NCBI RefSeq assembly: GCF_954871325.1 | Contig: NC_088777.1 | Location: forward strand, 17,895,366 to 17,959,365 | Reading direction: 5' to 3' | Length of the DNA: 64,000 nucleotides | Source: Gordionus sp. m RMFG-2023 | Taxonomy: Eukaryota > Nematomorpha > Gordioida > Chordodea > Parachordodidae | In this document: positions 44,473 through 58,018 of the stretch, piece after piece | Layout of the letters: the number at the start of each line of letters is the position of its first letter | How positions within the stretch are numbered: position 1 is the stretch's first letter | Translations under genes and position numbers: made by a program | The notes under the pieces: model-generated | Told to the model about the DNA's origin: nothing | What the model saw: only the letters and a program-made list of their open reading frames with translations | Database searches by the model: none

Positions 44473-47400
44473 CATTAAATTAGGGTTAAGGTTAGGGTTA
44501 GGGTTAGGATTAGAGTTAGGGTTAAGGTTAGGGTTAAGGTTAAGGTTAGGGTTAATGTTAGGGTTACGGTTAGGGTTAGGTTAGTGTTAATATTAGGGTT
44601 ATGATTAGGGTTAGGATTAGGGTTATGGTTAGGGTTAGGGTTAGGGCTAAAGGTAGGGTTAATGTAAAGGTTAGGGTTAACTTACAATAGATATCTGTTA
44701 ATGCTATTTCATATATTATATCTATCCTTAATTACTCTAATTAACAGTACTTCAAGTAATTTATACAATGTTCCCAACATATGAATTTTTTAATTAATAA
44801 ATATTATTTTCACCGATTTTAGAAAATTTAATATGCTACATATTTTTTAATTATTTCAGTGTATAATATGATTTTTGTAGAAATTAGCTATGTCTTAGTA
44901 TCTCGTAAAATTAAATAAAATAATTTTGTAAAAATCAAATAATAATTGTGCAAAATCTTCTATGATTTTTCAAAAAAATATAAGGAAAGCAGATAAAATT
45001 TTTAGCTTAATTTAAAATTTATTTCGATTGAAGAAATTTAAAGCATTTAGGATTAGGGTTAGCGTTAGGGTTAACTTACAATAGATATCTGTTAGTGCTA
45101 TTTCATATATTATATCTAAAATCAAATAATAATTGTGCAAAATCCTCTATGATTTTTTAAAAAAATATAAGGAAAGTATATAAAATTTTTAGCTTTTATT
45201 AAAATTTATTTTGATTGAAGAAATTTAAAGAATTTAGGGTTAGCAATAAGGTTAGAGATAGGGTTAGGCATAGGATTAGGGTTAGGGTTAAGGTTAAGAT
45301 TAGGGTTAAAGTTTGGGGTAGGGTTAGGGTTAAGGTTAGGGTTAGGGTTAATGTTAGGGTTAATATTAGGGTTAGGGTTAGGATTAGGGTTATAGTTAGG
45401 GTTAGGGTTAGGGTTTAGGATAGGGTTAATGGTTAGGGTTAGGGTTAAGGTTAGGGTTAGGGTGAGGGTTAAGGTTAGGGTTAGTGTTAGGGTTAGGGTT
45501 GGGGTTAGGGTTAGGGTCAGTGTTAAGTTTAGGGTTAGGGTTAAGGTTAGGGTTAATGTTAGGGTTAGGGTTAGAGTTAGGGTTACGGTTAGGGTTAGTG
45601 TTAGGATTAGGGTTAAGGTTAAGGATTATGTTAATGTTAGGGTTATGGTTAGGGTTGAGGTTAGGGTTAGGGTTAGGGTTATGGTTAGGGTTATGGGTAG
45701 GGTTAAAATTAAGGTTAGGGTTAGAGTTAAAATTACGGTTAGGGTTAGGGTTAGGGTTAAGGTTAGGGTTAATGTTAGGGTTAGGGTTAGGTTTAGGGTT
45801 AGTTTTAGGGTTAGGGTTAGTTATAAAGTTAGGGTTAATGTTAGGTTTAGGGTTAGAGTTAGGGTTAGGGTTAGGTATAAGGTTAGGGTTAGGGTTAGGG
45901 TTAAGGTAAGGGTTATGGTTAAGGTTAGGGTTAGGGTTAACTTATAATAGATATCTGTTAGTGCTTATTCATATATTATATCTATCTTTAATTACTTTAA
46001 TTAACAGTACTTTAAGTAATTTTTACTATATATTCCAAACTTATGAATTTTTTAAGTAATATTTATTATTTTCACCGATTTTAGAAAATTTAATATGCTA
46101 AGACATATTTATTAATTATTTAAGTTCATAATATGATTTTTGTAGTAATTATCTATGTCTTAGTAACTCGTAAAATTAAATAAAATAATTTTGTGAAAAT
46201 CAAATAATAATTGTGCAAAATCTTCTATGATTTTTCAAAAAAATATAAGGCAAGCAGATAAAATTTTTAGCTTAATTTAAAATTTATTTCGATTGAAGAA
46301 ATTTAAAGCATTTAGGGTTAGGGTTAGGGTTAGCGTTAGGGTTAACTTACAATAGATATCTGTTAGTGCTATTTCATATATTTTATCTAAAATCAAATAA
46401 TAATTGTACAAAATCTTCTATGATTTTTTAAAAAAATATAAGGAAAGCATATCAAATTTTAAGCTTTTATTAAAATTTATTTTGATTGAAGAAATTTAAA
46501 GCATTTAGGGTTAGCATTAGGGTAAGAGATAGGGTTAGGCATAGGATTAGGGTTAGGGTTAAGGTTAAAGTTAGGGTTAGAGTTTGGGGTAGGGTTAGGG
46601 TTAAGGTTAGGGTTAATGTTAGGGTTAATATTAGGGTTAGGGTTAGGATTAGGGTTATGGTTAGGGTTAGGGTTTAGGATAGGGTTAATGGTTAGGGTTA
46701 GGGTTTGGGTTAGGGTTAGGATTAAGGTTAGGGTTAGGGTTTAAGTTAGGGTTAGTGTTATGGTTGGGGTTGGGGTTAGGGTTAGGGTTAGTGTTAGGGT
46801 TAGGGTTAGGGTTAGGGTTAGGGTTAGAGTTAAGATTACGGTTAGGGTTAGGGTTAAGGTTAGGGTTAGGGTTATGGTTAGGGTTAGGGTTAGGGTTACG
46901 GTTAGGGTTAAGGTTAAGGTTAGGGTTAGGGTTAAGGTTAGGGTTATGGTTAAGGTTAGGGTTAATGTTAGGGTTAAGGTTAACTTATAATAGATATCTG
47001 TTAGTGCTTATTCATATATTATATCTATCCTTCTTTAATTAACAGTACTTCAAGTAATTTTTACTATATATTCCAAACATATGAATTTTTTAAGTAATAT
47101 TTATTATTTTCAGCGATTTTAGAAAATTTAATATGCTACATATTTATAATTATTTCACTGCATAATATGATTTATGTAGAAATCAGCTATGTCTTAGTAT
47201 CTCGCAAAATTAAATAAAATAATTTTGTAAAAATCAAATATTAATTGTGCAAAATCCTCTATGATTTTTTAAAAAAAATATAAGGAAAGCAGATAAAATT
47301 TTATCTTTTTTTAAAATTTATTTCGATTGAAGAAATTTAAAGAATTTAGGGTTAGGGTTAGGGTTAGAATTAATGTTAACTTACAATAGATATCTGTTAG

Positions 47401-50400
47401 TGCTATTTCATATAATATATCTTAAATCAAATAATAATTGTGCAAAATCCTTTATGATTTTTTAAAAAAATATAAGGAAAGTATATAAAATTTTTAGCTT
47501 TTATTAAAATTTATTTTGATTGAAGAAATTTAAAGCATTTAGGGTTAGCATTAGGGTTAGAGATAGGGTTAGGCATTAAATTAGGGTTAAGGTTAGGGTT
47601 AGGGTTAGGATTAGAGTTAGGGTTAAGGTTAGGGTTAAGGTTAAGGTTAGGGTTAATGTTAGGGTTACGGGTTAGGTTAGTGTTAATATTAGGGTTATGA
47701 TTAGGGTTAGGATTAGGGTTATGGTTAGGGTTAGGGTTAGGGCTAAAGGTAGAGTTAATGTTAAGGTTAGGGTTAAATTACAATAGATATCTGTTAATGC
47801 TATTTCATATATTATATCTATCCTTAATTACTTTAATTAACAGTACTTCAAGTAATTTTTAATATATATTCCAAACATATGAATTTTTTAAGTAATATTT
47901 ATTATTTTCACCGATTTTAGAAAATTTAATATGCTACATATTTATGATTATTTCACTGCATAATATGATTTATGTAGAAATCAGCTATGTCTTAGTATCT
48001 CGTAAAATTAAATAAAATAATTTTGTAAAAATCAAATAATAATTGTGCAAAATCTCTATGATTTTTTAAAAAAAATATAAGGAAAGCAGATAAAATTTTA
48101 GCTTTTTTTAAAATTTATTTCGATTGAAGAAATTTAAAGAATTTAGGGTTAGGGTTAGAATTAATATTAACTTACAATAGATATCTGTTAGTGCTATTTC
48201 ATATATTATATCTAAAATCAAATAATAATTGTGCAAAATCCTCTATGATTTTTTAAAAAAATATAAGGAAAGTATATAAAATTTTTAGCTTTTATTAAAA
48301 TTTATTTTGATTGAAGAAATTTAAAGCATTTAGGGTTAGCATTAAGGTTAGAGATAGGGTTAGGCATAGGATTAGGGTTAGGGTTAAGGTTAAAGTTAGG
48401 GTTAGAGTTTGGGGTATGGTTAGGGTTAAGGTTAGGGTTAGGGTTAATGTTAGGGTTAATATTAGGGTTAGGGTTAGGATTAGGTTAGTGTTAATGTTAG
48501 GGTTATGATTAGGGTTAGGATTAGGGTTATGGTTAGGGTTATGGTTAGGGTTAGGGTTAGGGCTAAAGGTAGGGTTAATGTTAAGGTTAGGGTTAACTTA
48601 CAATAGATATCTGTTAATGCTATTTCATATATTATATCTATCCTTAATTACTCTAATTAATAGTACTTCAAGTAATTTTTACAATGTTCCCAACATGTGA
48701 ATTTTTTAATTAATAAATATTATTTTCACCGATTTTAGAAAATTTAATATGCTACATATTTTTTAATTTTTTAAGTGCATAATATGATTTTTGTAGTAAT
48801 TATCTATGTCTTAGGAACTCGTAAAATTAAATAAAATAATTTGTGAAAATCAAATAATAATTGTGCAAAATCTTCTATGATTTTTTAAAAAAAATATAAG
48901 TAAAGCAGATAAAATTTTAGCTTTTTTTAAAATTTATTTCGATTGAAGAAATATAAAGCATTTAGGATTAGGGTTAGCGTTAGGGTTAACTTACAATAGA
49001 TATCTGTTAGTGCTATTTCATATATTATATCTAAAATCAAATAATAATTGTGCAAAATCCTCTATGATTTTTTATATAAATATAAGCAAAGCATATAAAA
49101 TATTTAACTTTTCTTTAAATTTATTTTGATTGAAGAAATTTAAAGCATTTAGGGTTAGCATTAGGGTTAGAGATAGGGTTAGGCATAGGATTAGGGTTAG
49201 GGTTAAGGTTAAAGTTAGGGTTAGGGTTATGGTTAGGGTTAGAGTTTGGGTTAGGGTTAGGGTTAATGTTAGGGTTAGGGTTAGGGTTGAGGTTAGGGTT
49301 AGAGTTAGGGTTAGGGTTAAGGTTAGGGTTAGGGTTAGGGATAAGATTACGGTTAGTGTTAGGATTAGGGTTAAGGTTAGGGTTAAGGTTATGGTTAAGG
49401 TTAGGGTTAAGGTTAGGGTTAAGGTTAGGGTTAATGTAAGTGTTATAGTTAGGGTTAGGGTTAGGTTTAGGGTTAGTGTTAGGGTTAGGGTTAGTGTTAA
49501 AGTTAGGGTTAATGTTAGGGTTAGAGTTAGGGTTACGGTTAGGGTTAAGGTTAGGGTTAGGGTTAGAGTTAAGGTTAAGGTTAGGGTTATGGTTAAGGTT
49601 AGGGTTAGGGTTAGGGTTAGGGTTAGGGTTAGGGTTAACTTATAATAGATATCTGTTAGTGCTTATTCATATATTATATCTATCCTTAATTACTTTAATT
49701 AACAGTACTTCAAGTAATTTTTACTATATATTCCAAACATATGAATTTTTTAAGTAATAATTATTATTTTCACCGATTTTAGAAAATTTAATATTCAAAG
49801 ACATATTTATTAATTATTTAAGTTCATAATATGATTTTTGTAGTAATTATCTATGTCTTTGTAACTCGTAAAATTAAATAAAATAATTTTGTGAAAATCA
49901 AATAATAATTGTGCAAAATCCTCTATGATTTTTTAAAAAAATATAAGGAAAGTATATAAAATTTTTAGCTTTTATTAAAATTTATTTTGATTGAAGAAAT
50001 TTAAAGCATTTAGGGTTAGCATTAGGGTTAGAGATAGGGTTAGGCATAGGATTAGGGTTAGGGTTAAGGTTAAAGTTAGGGTTAGAGTTTGGGGTAGGGT
50101 TAGGGTTAAGGTTAAGCTTAGGGTTAATGTTAGGGTTAATATTAGGGTTAGTGTTAAGATTAGGGTTATGGTTAGGGTTAGCGGTTAGGATAGGGTTAAT
50201 GGTTAGGGTTAGGGTAAGGGTTAGGGCTAAAGGTAGGGTTAATGTTAAGGTTAGGGTTAATTTACAATAGATATCTGTTAATGCTATTTCATATATTATA
50301 TCTATCCTTAATTACTCTAATTAACAGTACTTCAAGTAATTTTTACTATATATTCCAAACATATGAATTTTTTAATTAATAAATATTATTTTCACCGATT

Positions 50401-50754
50401 TTAGAAAATTTAATATGCTACATATTTTTTAATTTTTTAAGTGCATAATATGATTTTTGTATTAATTATCTATGTCTTAGGAACTCGTAAAATTAAATAA
50501 AATAATTTGTGTAAATCAAATAATAATTGTGCAAAATCTTCTATGATTTTTCAAAAATATATAAGGAAAGAATATAAAATTTTTAGCTTTTTGTAAAATT
50601 TATTTCGATAAAAGAAATTTAAAGCATTTAGGGTTAGGGTTAACGTTAGGGTTAACTTACAATAGATATCTGTTAGTGCTATTTCATATATAAAATCAAA
50701 TAATTATTAACTTTTATTTTAATTTATTTTGATTTAAGAAATTTAAAGCATTTA

Positions 50755-52156
50755 GGGTTAGCATTAGGGTTAGAGATAGGGTTAGGCATAGGATTAGGGT
50801 TAGGCATAGGATTAGGGTTAGGCATAGGATTAGGGTTAGGCATAGGATTAGGGTTAGGGTTAAGGTGAAAGTTAGGGTTAGATTTTGGGGTAGGGTTAGG
50901 GTTAAGGTTAGGGTTAATGTTGTTACGGTTAGGGTTAGGGTTAATGTTAGGGTTAATATTAGGGTTAGGATTATGGTTAGGGTTAGGGTTTAGGATAGGG
51001 TTAATGGTTAAAGTTAGGGTTAGGCTTAAGGTTAGGATTAAGGTTAAGGTTAGGGTTAGGGTTAAGGTTAGGGTTAGTGTTAGGGTTAGGGTTGGGGTTA
51101 TGGTTAGTGTTAAGGTTAGGGTTAGGGTTAAGGTTAGGGTTAGGGTTAAGGTTAGGGTTAATGTTAGGCTTAGGGTTAGGGTTAGAGTTAGGGTTACGGT
51201 TGGGGTTAGGATTAGGGTTAGGGTTAAGGATAGAGTTAATGTTAGGGTTAAGGTTAGGGTTGAGGTTAGGATTATGGTTAGGGTTAAGGTTAGGGTTAGG
51301 GTTAGAGTTAAGATTACGGTTAGGGTTAGGGTTAAGGTTAGGGTTAGGTTTATGGTTAAGGTTAGGTTTAGGTTTATAGTTAGTGTTAGGGTTAGGGTTA
51401 GTGATAAAGTTAGGGTTAAGGTTAGGGTTAATGTTAGGGTTAGGGTCAGAGTTAGGGTTACGGTTAGGGTTAGGGTTAAGGTTAGGGTTTAGGTTAGGAT
51501 TATGGTTAGGGTTAAGGTTAGAGTTAGGGTTAGAGTTAAGATTACGGTTAGTGTTAGGTTTAGGGTAAAGGTTAGGGTTAATGTTAGGGTTATGGATAGG
51601 GTTATGGTTAGAGTTAGGGTTAGGTTTAGGGTTAGTGTTAGGGTTAGGGTTAAGGTTAGGGTTAGGGTTAGAGTTAAGATTACGGTTAGGGTTAAGGTTA
51701 AGGTTAGGGTTAGGGTTATGGTTAGGGTTAGGGTTAGGTTTATAGTTAGTGTTAGGGTTAGCGTTAGGGTTAGTGATAAAGTTAGGGTTAAGGTTAGGGT
51801 TAAGGTTAGGGTTAATGTTAGGGTTAGGGTTAGAGTTAGGGTTACGGTTAGGGTTAGGGTTAAGGTTAGGGTTAGGGTTAGAATTAAGATTACGGTTAGT
51901 GTTAGGTTTAGGGTAAAGTTTAGGGTTAATGTTAGGGTTATGGTTAGGGTTATGGTTAGGTTAAGGTTAGGTTTAGGGTTAGTGTTAGGGTTAGGGTTAA
52001 GGTTAGGGTTAATGTTAGGGTTAGAGTTAGGATTACGGTTAGGGTTAGGGTTAGGGTTATGGTTAAGGTTAGGGTTAGGTTTAGTGTTATAGTTAGGGTT
52101 AAGGTTAAGGTTAGGGTTATGGTTAAAGTTAGGGTTAATGTTAGGGTTAGGGTTAA
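50755..52156 (+). repeat. Longest hexamer block
   Basis: About 1.4 kb of uninterrupted variant hexamers. At 50780-50855 the 18-bp unit TTAGGCATAGGATTAGGG is repeated about four times, a small internal expansion not seen to this degree in other blocks. Inside, motifs such as TTAAGATTACGGTTAG recur roughly every 120-250 bp, showing internal duplication. Confidence 0.9.
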
Positions 52157-52509
52157 CTTATCATAGATATCTGTTAGTGCTTATTCATATATTATATCTA
52201 TCCTTAATTACTTTAATTAACAGTACTTCAAGTAATTTTTACTATATTTTCCAAACATATGAATTTTTTAAGTAATATTTATTATTTTCACCGATTTTAG
52301 AAAATTTAATATGCTAAGACTTATTTATTAATTATTTAAGTGCATAATATGATTTTTGTAGTAAATATATATGTCTTAGTATCTCGTAAAATTAAATAAA
52401 ATAATTTTGTGAAAATCAAATAATAATTGTGCAAAATCTTCTATGATTTTTCAAAAAAATATAAGGAAAGCAGATAAAATTTTTAGCTCAATTTAAAATT
52501 TATTTCGAT

Positions 52510-55500
52510 TGAAGAAATTTAAAGAATTCAAGGTTAGGGTTAGAATTAATGTTAACTTACAATAGATATCTGTTAGTGCTATTTCATATATTATATCTTA
52601 AATCAAATAATAATTGTGCAAAATCCTCTATGAATTTTTAAAAAAATATAAGGAAAGTATATAAAATTTTTAGCTTTTATTAAAATTTATTTTGATTGAA
52701 GAAATTTAAAGCATTTAGGGTTAGCATTAGGGTTAGAGATAGGGTTAGGCATAGGATTAGGGTTATATTTAAGGTTAAAGTTAGGGTTAGAGTTTGGGGT
52801 AGGGTTAGGGTTAAGGTTAGGGTTAATGTTAGGGTTAATATTAGGGTTAGGATTAGGGTTATGCTTAGGGTTAGGGTTTAGGATAGGGTTAATGGTTAGG
52901 GTTAGGGTTAAGGTTATAGGGTTAGGGTTAAGGTTAGGGTTAATGTTAGGGTTAGGGTTAGAGTTAGGGTTACGGTTAGGGTTAGGATTAGGGTTACGGT
53001 TAAGGTTAGGATTAGGGTTAGGGTTAAGGATAGAGTTAATGTTAGGGTTAAGGTTAAGGTTGAGGTTAGGATTATGGTTAGGGTTAAGGTTAGGGTTAGA
53101 GTTAAGATTACTGTTAGGGGTTAAGGTTAATGTTAAGGTTAGGGTTATGTTTAGGGTTAGGGTTAGGTTTAGGGTTAGTGTTAAGGTTAGGGTTAGTGAT
53201 AAAGTTAGGGTTAAGGTTAGGGTTAATGTTAGGGTTAGGGTTAGAGTTAGGGTTAGGGTTAGGGTTACGTTGGTTAGGGTTATGGTTAGGGTATGGTTTA
53301 GGGTTAGGGTTAAGGTTAGGGTTAGGGTTAAGGTTAGGGTTAGTGTTAGGGTTGGGGTTGGGGTTAGGGTTAGGGTTAGTGTTAAGGTTAGGGTTAATGT
53401 TAGGGTTAGGGTTAGAGTTAGGGTTACGGTTAGGGTTAGGATTAGGGTTAGGGTTAAGGATAGAGTTAATGTTAGGGTTAAGGTTAAGGTTGAGGTTAGG
53501 ATTATGGTTAGGGTTAAGGTTAGGGTTAGGGTTAGAGTTAAGATTACTGAAAGGGTTAGGGTTAAGGTTAGGGTTAATGTTAGGGTTAATGTTAGGGTTA
53601 GGGTTATGGTTAGGGTTAGGGTTAGGTTTAGGGTTAGTGTTAAGGTTAGGGTTAGTGATAAAGTTAGGGTTAAGGTTAGTGTTAATGTTAGGGTTAGGGT
53701 TAGAGTTAGGGTTAGGGTTAGGGTTAGGGTTAGTGTTAGGGTTACGGTTAGGGTTAGGGTTATGATTAGGGTATGGTTTAGGGTTAGGATTAGGGTTAAG
53801 GTTTAGGTTAGGGTTATGGTTAAGGTTAGGGTTAATGTTAGGGTTAGGGTTAACTTATCATAGATATCTGTTAGTGCTTATTCATATTTTATATCTATCC
53901 TTAATTACTTTAATTAATAGTACTTCAAGTAATTTTTACTATATATTCCAAACATATGAATTTTTTAAGTAATATTTATTATTTTCACCGATTTTAGAAA
54001 ATTTAATATGCTAAGTCATATTTATTAATTATTTAAGTGCATAATATGATTTTTGTAGTAAATATCTATGTCTTAGTAACTCGTAAAATATAAATAAAAT
54101 AATTTTGTGAAAATCAAATAATAATTGTGCAAAATCTTCTATGATTTTTCAAAAAAATATAAGGAAAGCAGATAAAATTTTTAGCTTAATTTAAAATTTA
54201 TTTCGATTGAAGAAATTTAAAGCATTTAGGGTTAGGGTTAGGGTTAGCGTTAGGGTTAACTTACAATAGATATCTGTTAGTGCTATTTCATATATTTTAT
54301 CTAAAATCAAATAATAATTGTACAAAATCTTCTATGATTTTTTAAAAAAATATAAGGAAAGCATATCAAATTTTAAGCTTTTATTAAAATTTATTTTGAT
54401 TGAAGAAATTTAAAGCATTTAGGGTTAGCATTAGGGTAAGAGATAGGGTTAGGCATAGGATTAGGGTTAGGGTTAAGGTTAAAGTTAGGGTTAGAGTTTG
54501 GGGTAGGGTTAGGGTTAAGGTTAGGGTTAATGTTAGGGTTAATATTAGGGTTAGGGTTAGGATTAGGGTTATGGTTAGGGTTAGGGTTTAGGATAGGGTT
54601 AATGGTTAGGGTTAGGGTTTGGGTTAGGGTTAGGATTAAGGTTAGGGTTAGGGTTTAAGTTAGGGTTAGTGTTATGGTTGGGGTTGGGGTTAGGGTTAGT
54701 GTTAGGGTTAGGGTTAGGGTTAGGGTTAGGGTTAGGGTTAGGGTTAAGGTTAGGGTTAACTTACAATAGATATCTGTTAATGCTATTTCATATATTATAT
54801 CTATCCTTAATTACTCAAATTAACAGTACTTCAAGTAATTTTTACAATGTTCCCAACTTATGAATTTTTTAATTAATAAATATTATTTTCACCGATTTTA
54901 GAAAATTTAATATGCTACATATTTTTTAATTTTTTAAGTGCATAATATGATTTTTGTAGTAATTATCTATGTCTTAGGAACTCGTAAAATTAAATAAAAT
55001 AATTTGTGAAAATCAAATAATAATTGTGCAAAATCTTCTATGATTTTTCAAAAATATATAAGGAAAGAATATAAAATTTTTAGCTTTTTGTAAAATTTAT
55101 TTCGATTAAAGAAATTTAAAGCATTTAGGATTAAGGCTAGCGTTAGGGTTAACTTACAATAGATATCTGTTAGTGCTATTTCATATATTATATCTAAAAT
55201 CAAATAATTATTGTGCAAATCCTTCTATGATTTTTTATATAAATATAAGGAAAGCATATAAAATTTTTAACTTTTATTTAAATTTATTTTGATTGAAGAA
55301 ATTTAAAGCATTTAGGGTTAGCATTAGGGTTAGAGATAGGATAAGGCATAGGATTAGGGTTAGGCATAGGATTAGGGTTAGGGTTAAGGTTAAAGTTAGG
55401 GTTAGGGTTATGGTTAGGGTTAGAGTTTGGGTTAGGGTTAAGGTTAAGGTTAGGGTTAATGTTAGGGTTATGGTTAGGGTTATTGTTAGGGTTAATGTTA

Positions 55501-57300
55501 GGGTTATGGTTAGGGTTAGGATTAGGTTTAGGGTTAGTGTTAGGGTTAGGGTTAGTGTTAAGGTTAGGGTTAATGTTAGGGTTAGAGTTAGGGTTACGGT
55601 TAGGGTTAAAGTTAGGGTTAGGGTTAAGGTTAAGGTTAGGGTTATGGTTAAGGTTATGGTTAATGTTAGGGTTAGGGTTAACTTATAATAGATATCTGTT
55701 AGTGCTTATTCATATATTATATCTATCCTTAATTATTTTAATTAACAATACTTCAGTAATTTTTACTATATATTCCAAACATATGAATTTTTTAAGTAAT
55801 AATTATTATTTTCACCGATTTTAGAAAATTTAATATGCTAAGACATATTTATTAATTATTTAAGTTCATAATATGATTTTTGTAGTAAATATCTATGTCT
55901 TAGTAACACGTAAAATTAAATAAAATAATTTTGTGAAAATCAAATAATAATTGTGCAAAATTTTCTATGATTTTTCAAAAAAATATAAGGAAAGCTGATA
56001 AATTTTTAGCTTAATTTAAAATTTTTTTTGATTGAAGAAATTTAAAGCATTTAGGGTTAGCATTAGCGTTAGAGATAGGGTTAGGCATATGATTAGGGTT
56101 AGGGTTAAGGTTAAAGTTAGGGTTAGAGTTTGGGGTAGGGTTAGGTTTAAGGTTAGGGTTAGGGTTAATATTAGGGTTAGGGTTAGGATTAAGGTTATGG
56201 TTAGGGTTAGGGGTTAGGATAGGGTTAATGGTTAATGTTAGGGTTAAGGTTAGGGTTAGGGTGAGGGTTAAGGTTAGGGTTAGTGATAGGGTTAGCGTTG
56301 GGGTTAGGGTTAGGGTTAGGGTTAGTGTTAAGGTTAGGGTTAGGGTTAAGGTAAAGGTTAGGGCTAATGTTATGGTTAGGGTTAGAGTTAGGGTTACGGT
56401 TAGGATTAGGATTAGGGTTAGGGTTAAGGATTATGTTAATGTTAGGGTTAAGGTTAGGGTTGAGGTTAGGGTTATGGTTAGAGTTAAGGTTAGGGTTATT
56501 GTTAGAGTTAAAATTACGGTTAGGGTTAAGGTTAAGGTTAATGTTAGGGTTATGGTTAGGGTTAGGGTTAGGTTAAGGGTTAGTGTTAGGGTTAGTGATA
56601 AAGTTAGGGTTAAGGTTAGGGTTAATGTTAGGTTTAGGGTTAGAGTTAGGGTTACGGTTAGGGTTAGGGTTAAGGTTACGGTTAGGGTTAGGGTTAAGGT
56701 TAGGGTTAAGGTTAGGGTTAATGTTAAGGTTAGGGTTAATTTATAATAGATATCTGTTGGTGCTTATTCATATATTATATCTATCCTTAATTACTTTAAT
56801 TAATAGTACTTCAAGTAATTTTTACTATATATTCCAAACATATGAATTTTTTAAGTAATAATTATTATTTTGATCGATTTTTTAAAATTTAATATGCTAA
56901 GACATATTTATTAATTATTTAAGTGCATAATATGATTTTTGTAGTAATTATCTATGTCTTAGTAACTCGTAAAATTAAATAAAATAATTTTGTGAAAATC
57001 AAATAATAATTGTGCAAAATTTACTATGATTTTTCAAAAAAATATAAGGAAAGCAGATAAATTTTTAGCTTAATTTAAAATTTATTTCGATTGAAGAAAT
57101 TTAAAGCATTTAGGGTTAGGGTTAGGGTTAGCGTTAGGGTTAACTTACAGTGGATATCTGTTAGTGCTATTTCATATATTTTATCTAAAATCAAATAATA
57201 ATTGTGCAAATCCTTCTATGATTTTTTATATAAATATAAGGAAAGCATATAAAATTTTTAACTTTTATTTAAATTTATTTTGATTGAAGAAATTTAAAGC
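52510..57300 (+). repeat. Segmental duplication 2, copy A
   Basis: Starts at the unusual spacer end GAATTCAAGGTTAGGG (52524) and runs through four large blocks to the spacer with ACTTACAGTGGATATC (57143). Each landmark recurs 5507-5551 bp to the right. Confidence 0.88.
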
Positions 57301-58018
57301 ATTTAAGGTTAGCATTAGGGTTAGAGATAGGATAAGGCATAGGATTAGGGTTAGGCATAGGATTAGGGTTAGGGTTAAGGTTAAAGTTGGGGTTATGGTT
57401 AGGGTTCGAGTTTGGGTTAGGGTTAGGGTTAAGGTTAGGGTTAATGTTAGGGTTATGGTTAGGGTTATTGTTAGGGTTAATGTTAGGGTTATGATTAGGG
57501 TTAGGGTTAGGTTTAGGGTTAGTGTTAGGGTTAGGGTTAGTGTTAAGGTTAGGGTTAATGTTAGGGTTAGAGTTAGGGTTACGGTTACTGTTAAAGTTAG
57601 GGTTAGGGTTAAGGTTAAGGTTAGGGTTATTTTTAAGGTTAGGGTTAATGTTAGGGTTAGGGTTAACTTATAATAGATATCTGTTAGTGCTTATTCATAT
57701 ATTATATCTATCCTTAATTATTTTAATTAACAATACTTCAATTAATTTTTACTATATATTCCAAACATATGAATTTTTTAAGTAATAATTATTATTTTCA
57801 CCGATTTTAGAAAATTTAATATGCTAAGACATATTTATTAATTATTTAAGTTCATAATATGATTTTTGTAGTAATTATCTATGTCTTAGTAACTCGTAAA
57901 ATTAAATAAAATAATTTTGTGAAAATCAAATAATAATTGTGCAAAATTTTCTATGATTTTTCAAAAAAATATAAGGAAAGCAGATAAATTTTTAGCTTAA
58001 TTTAAAATTTATTTCGAT

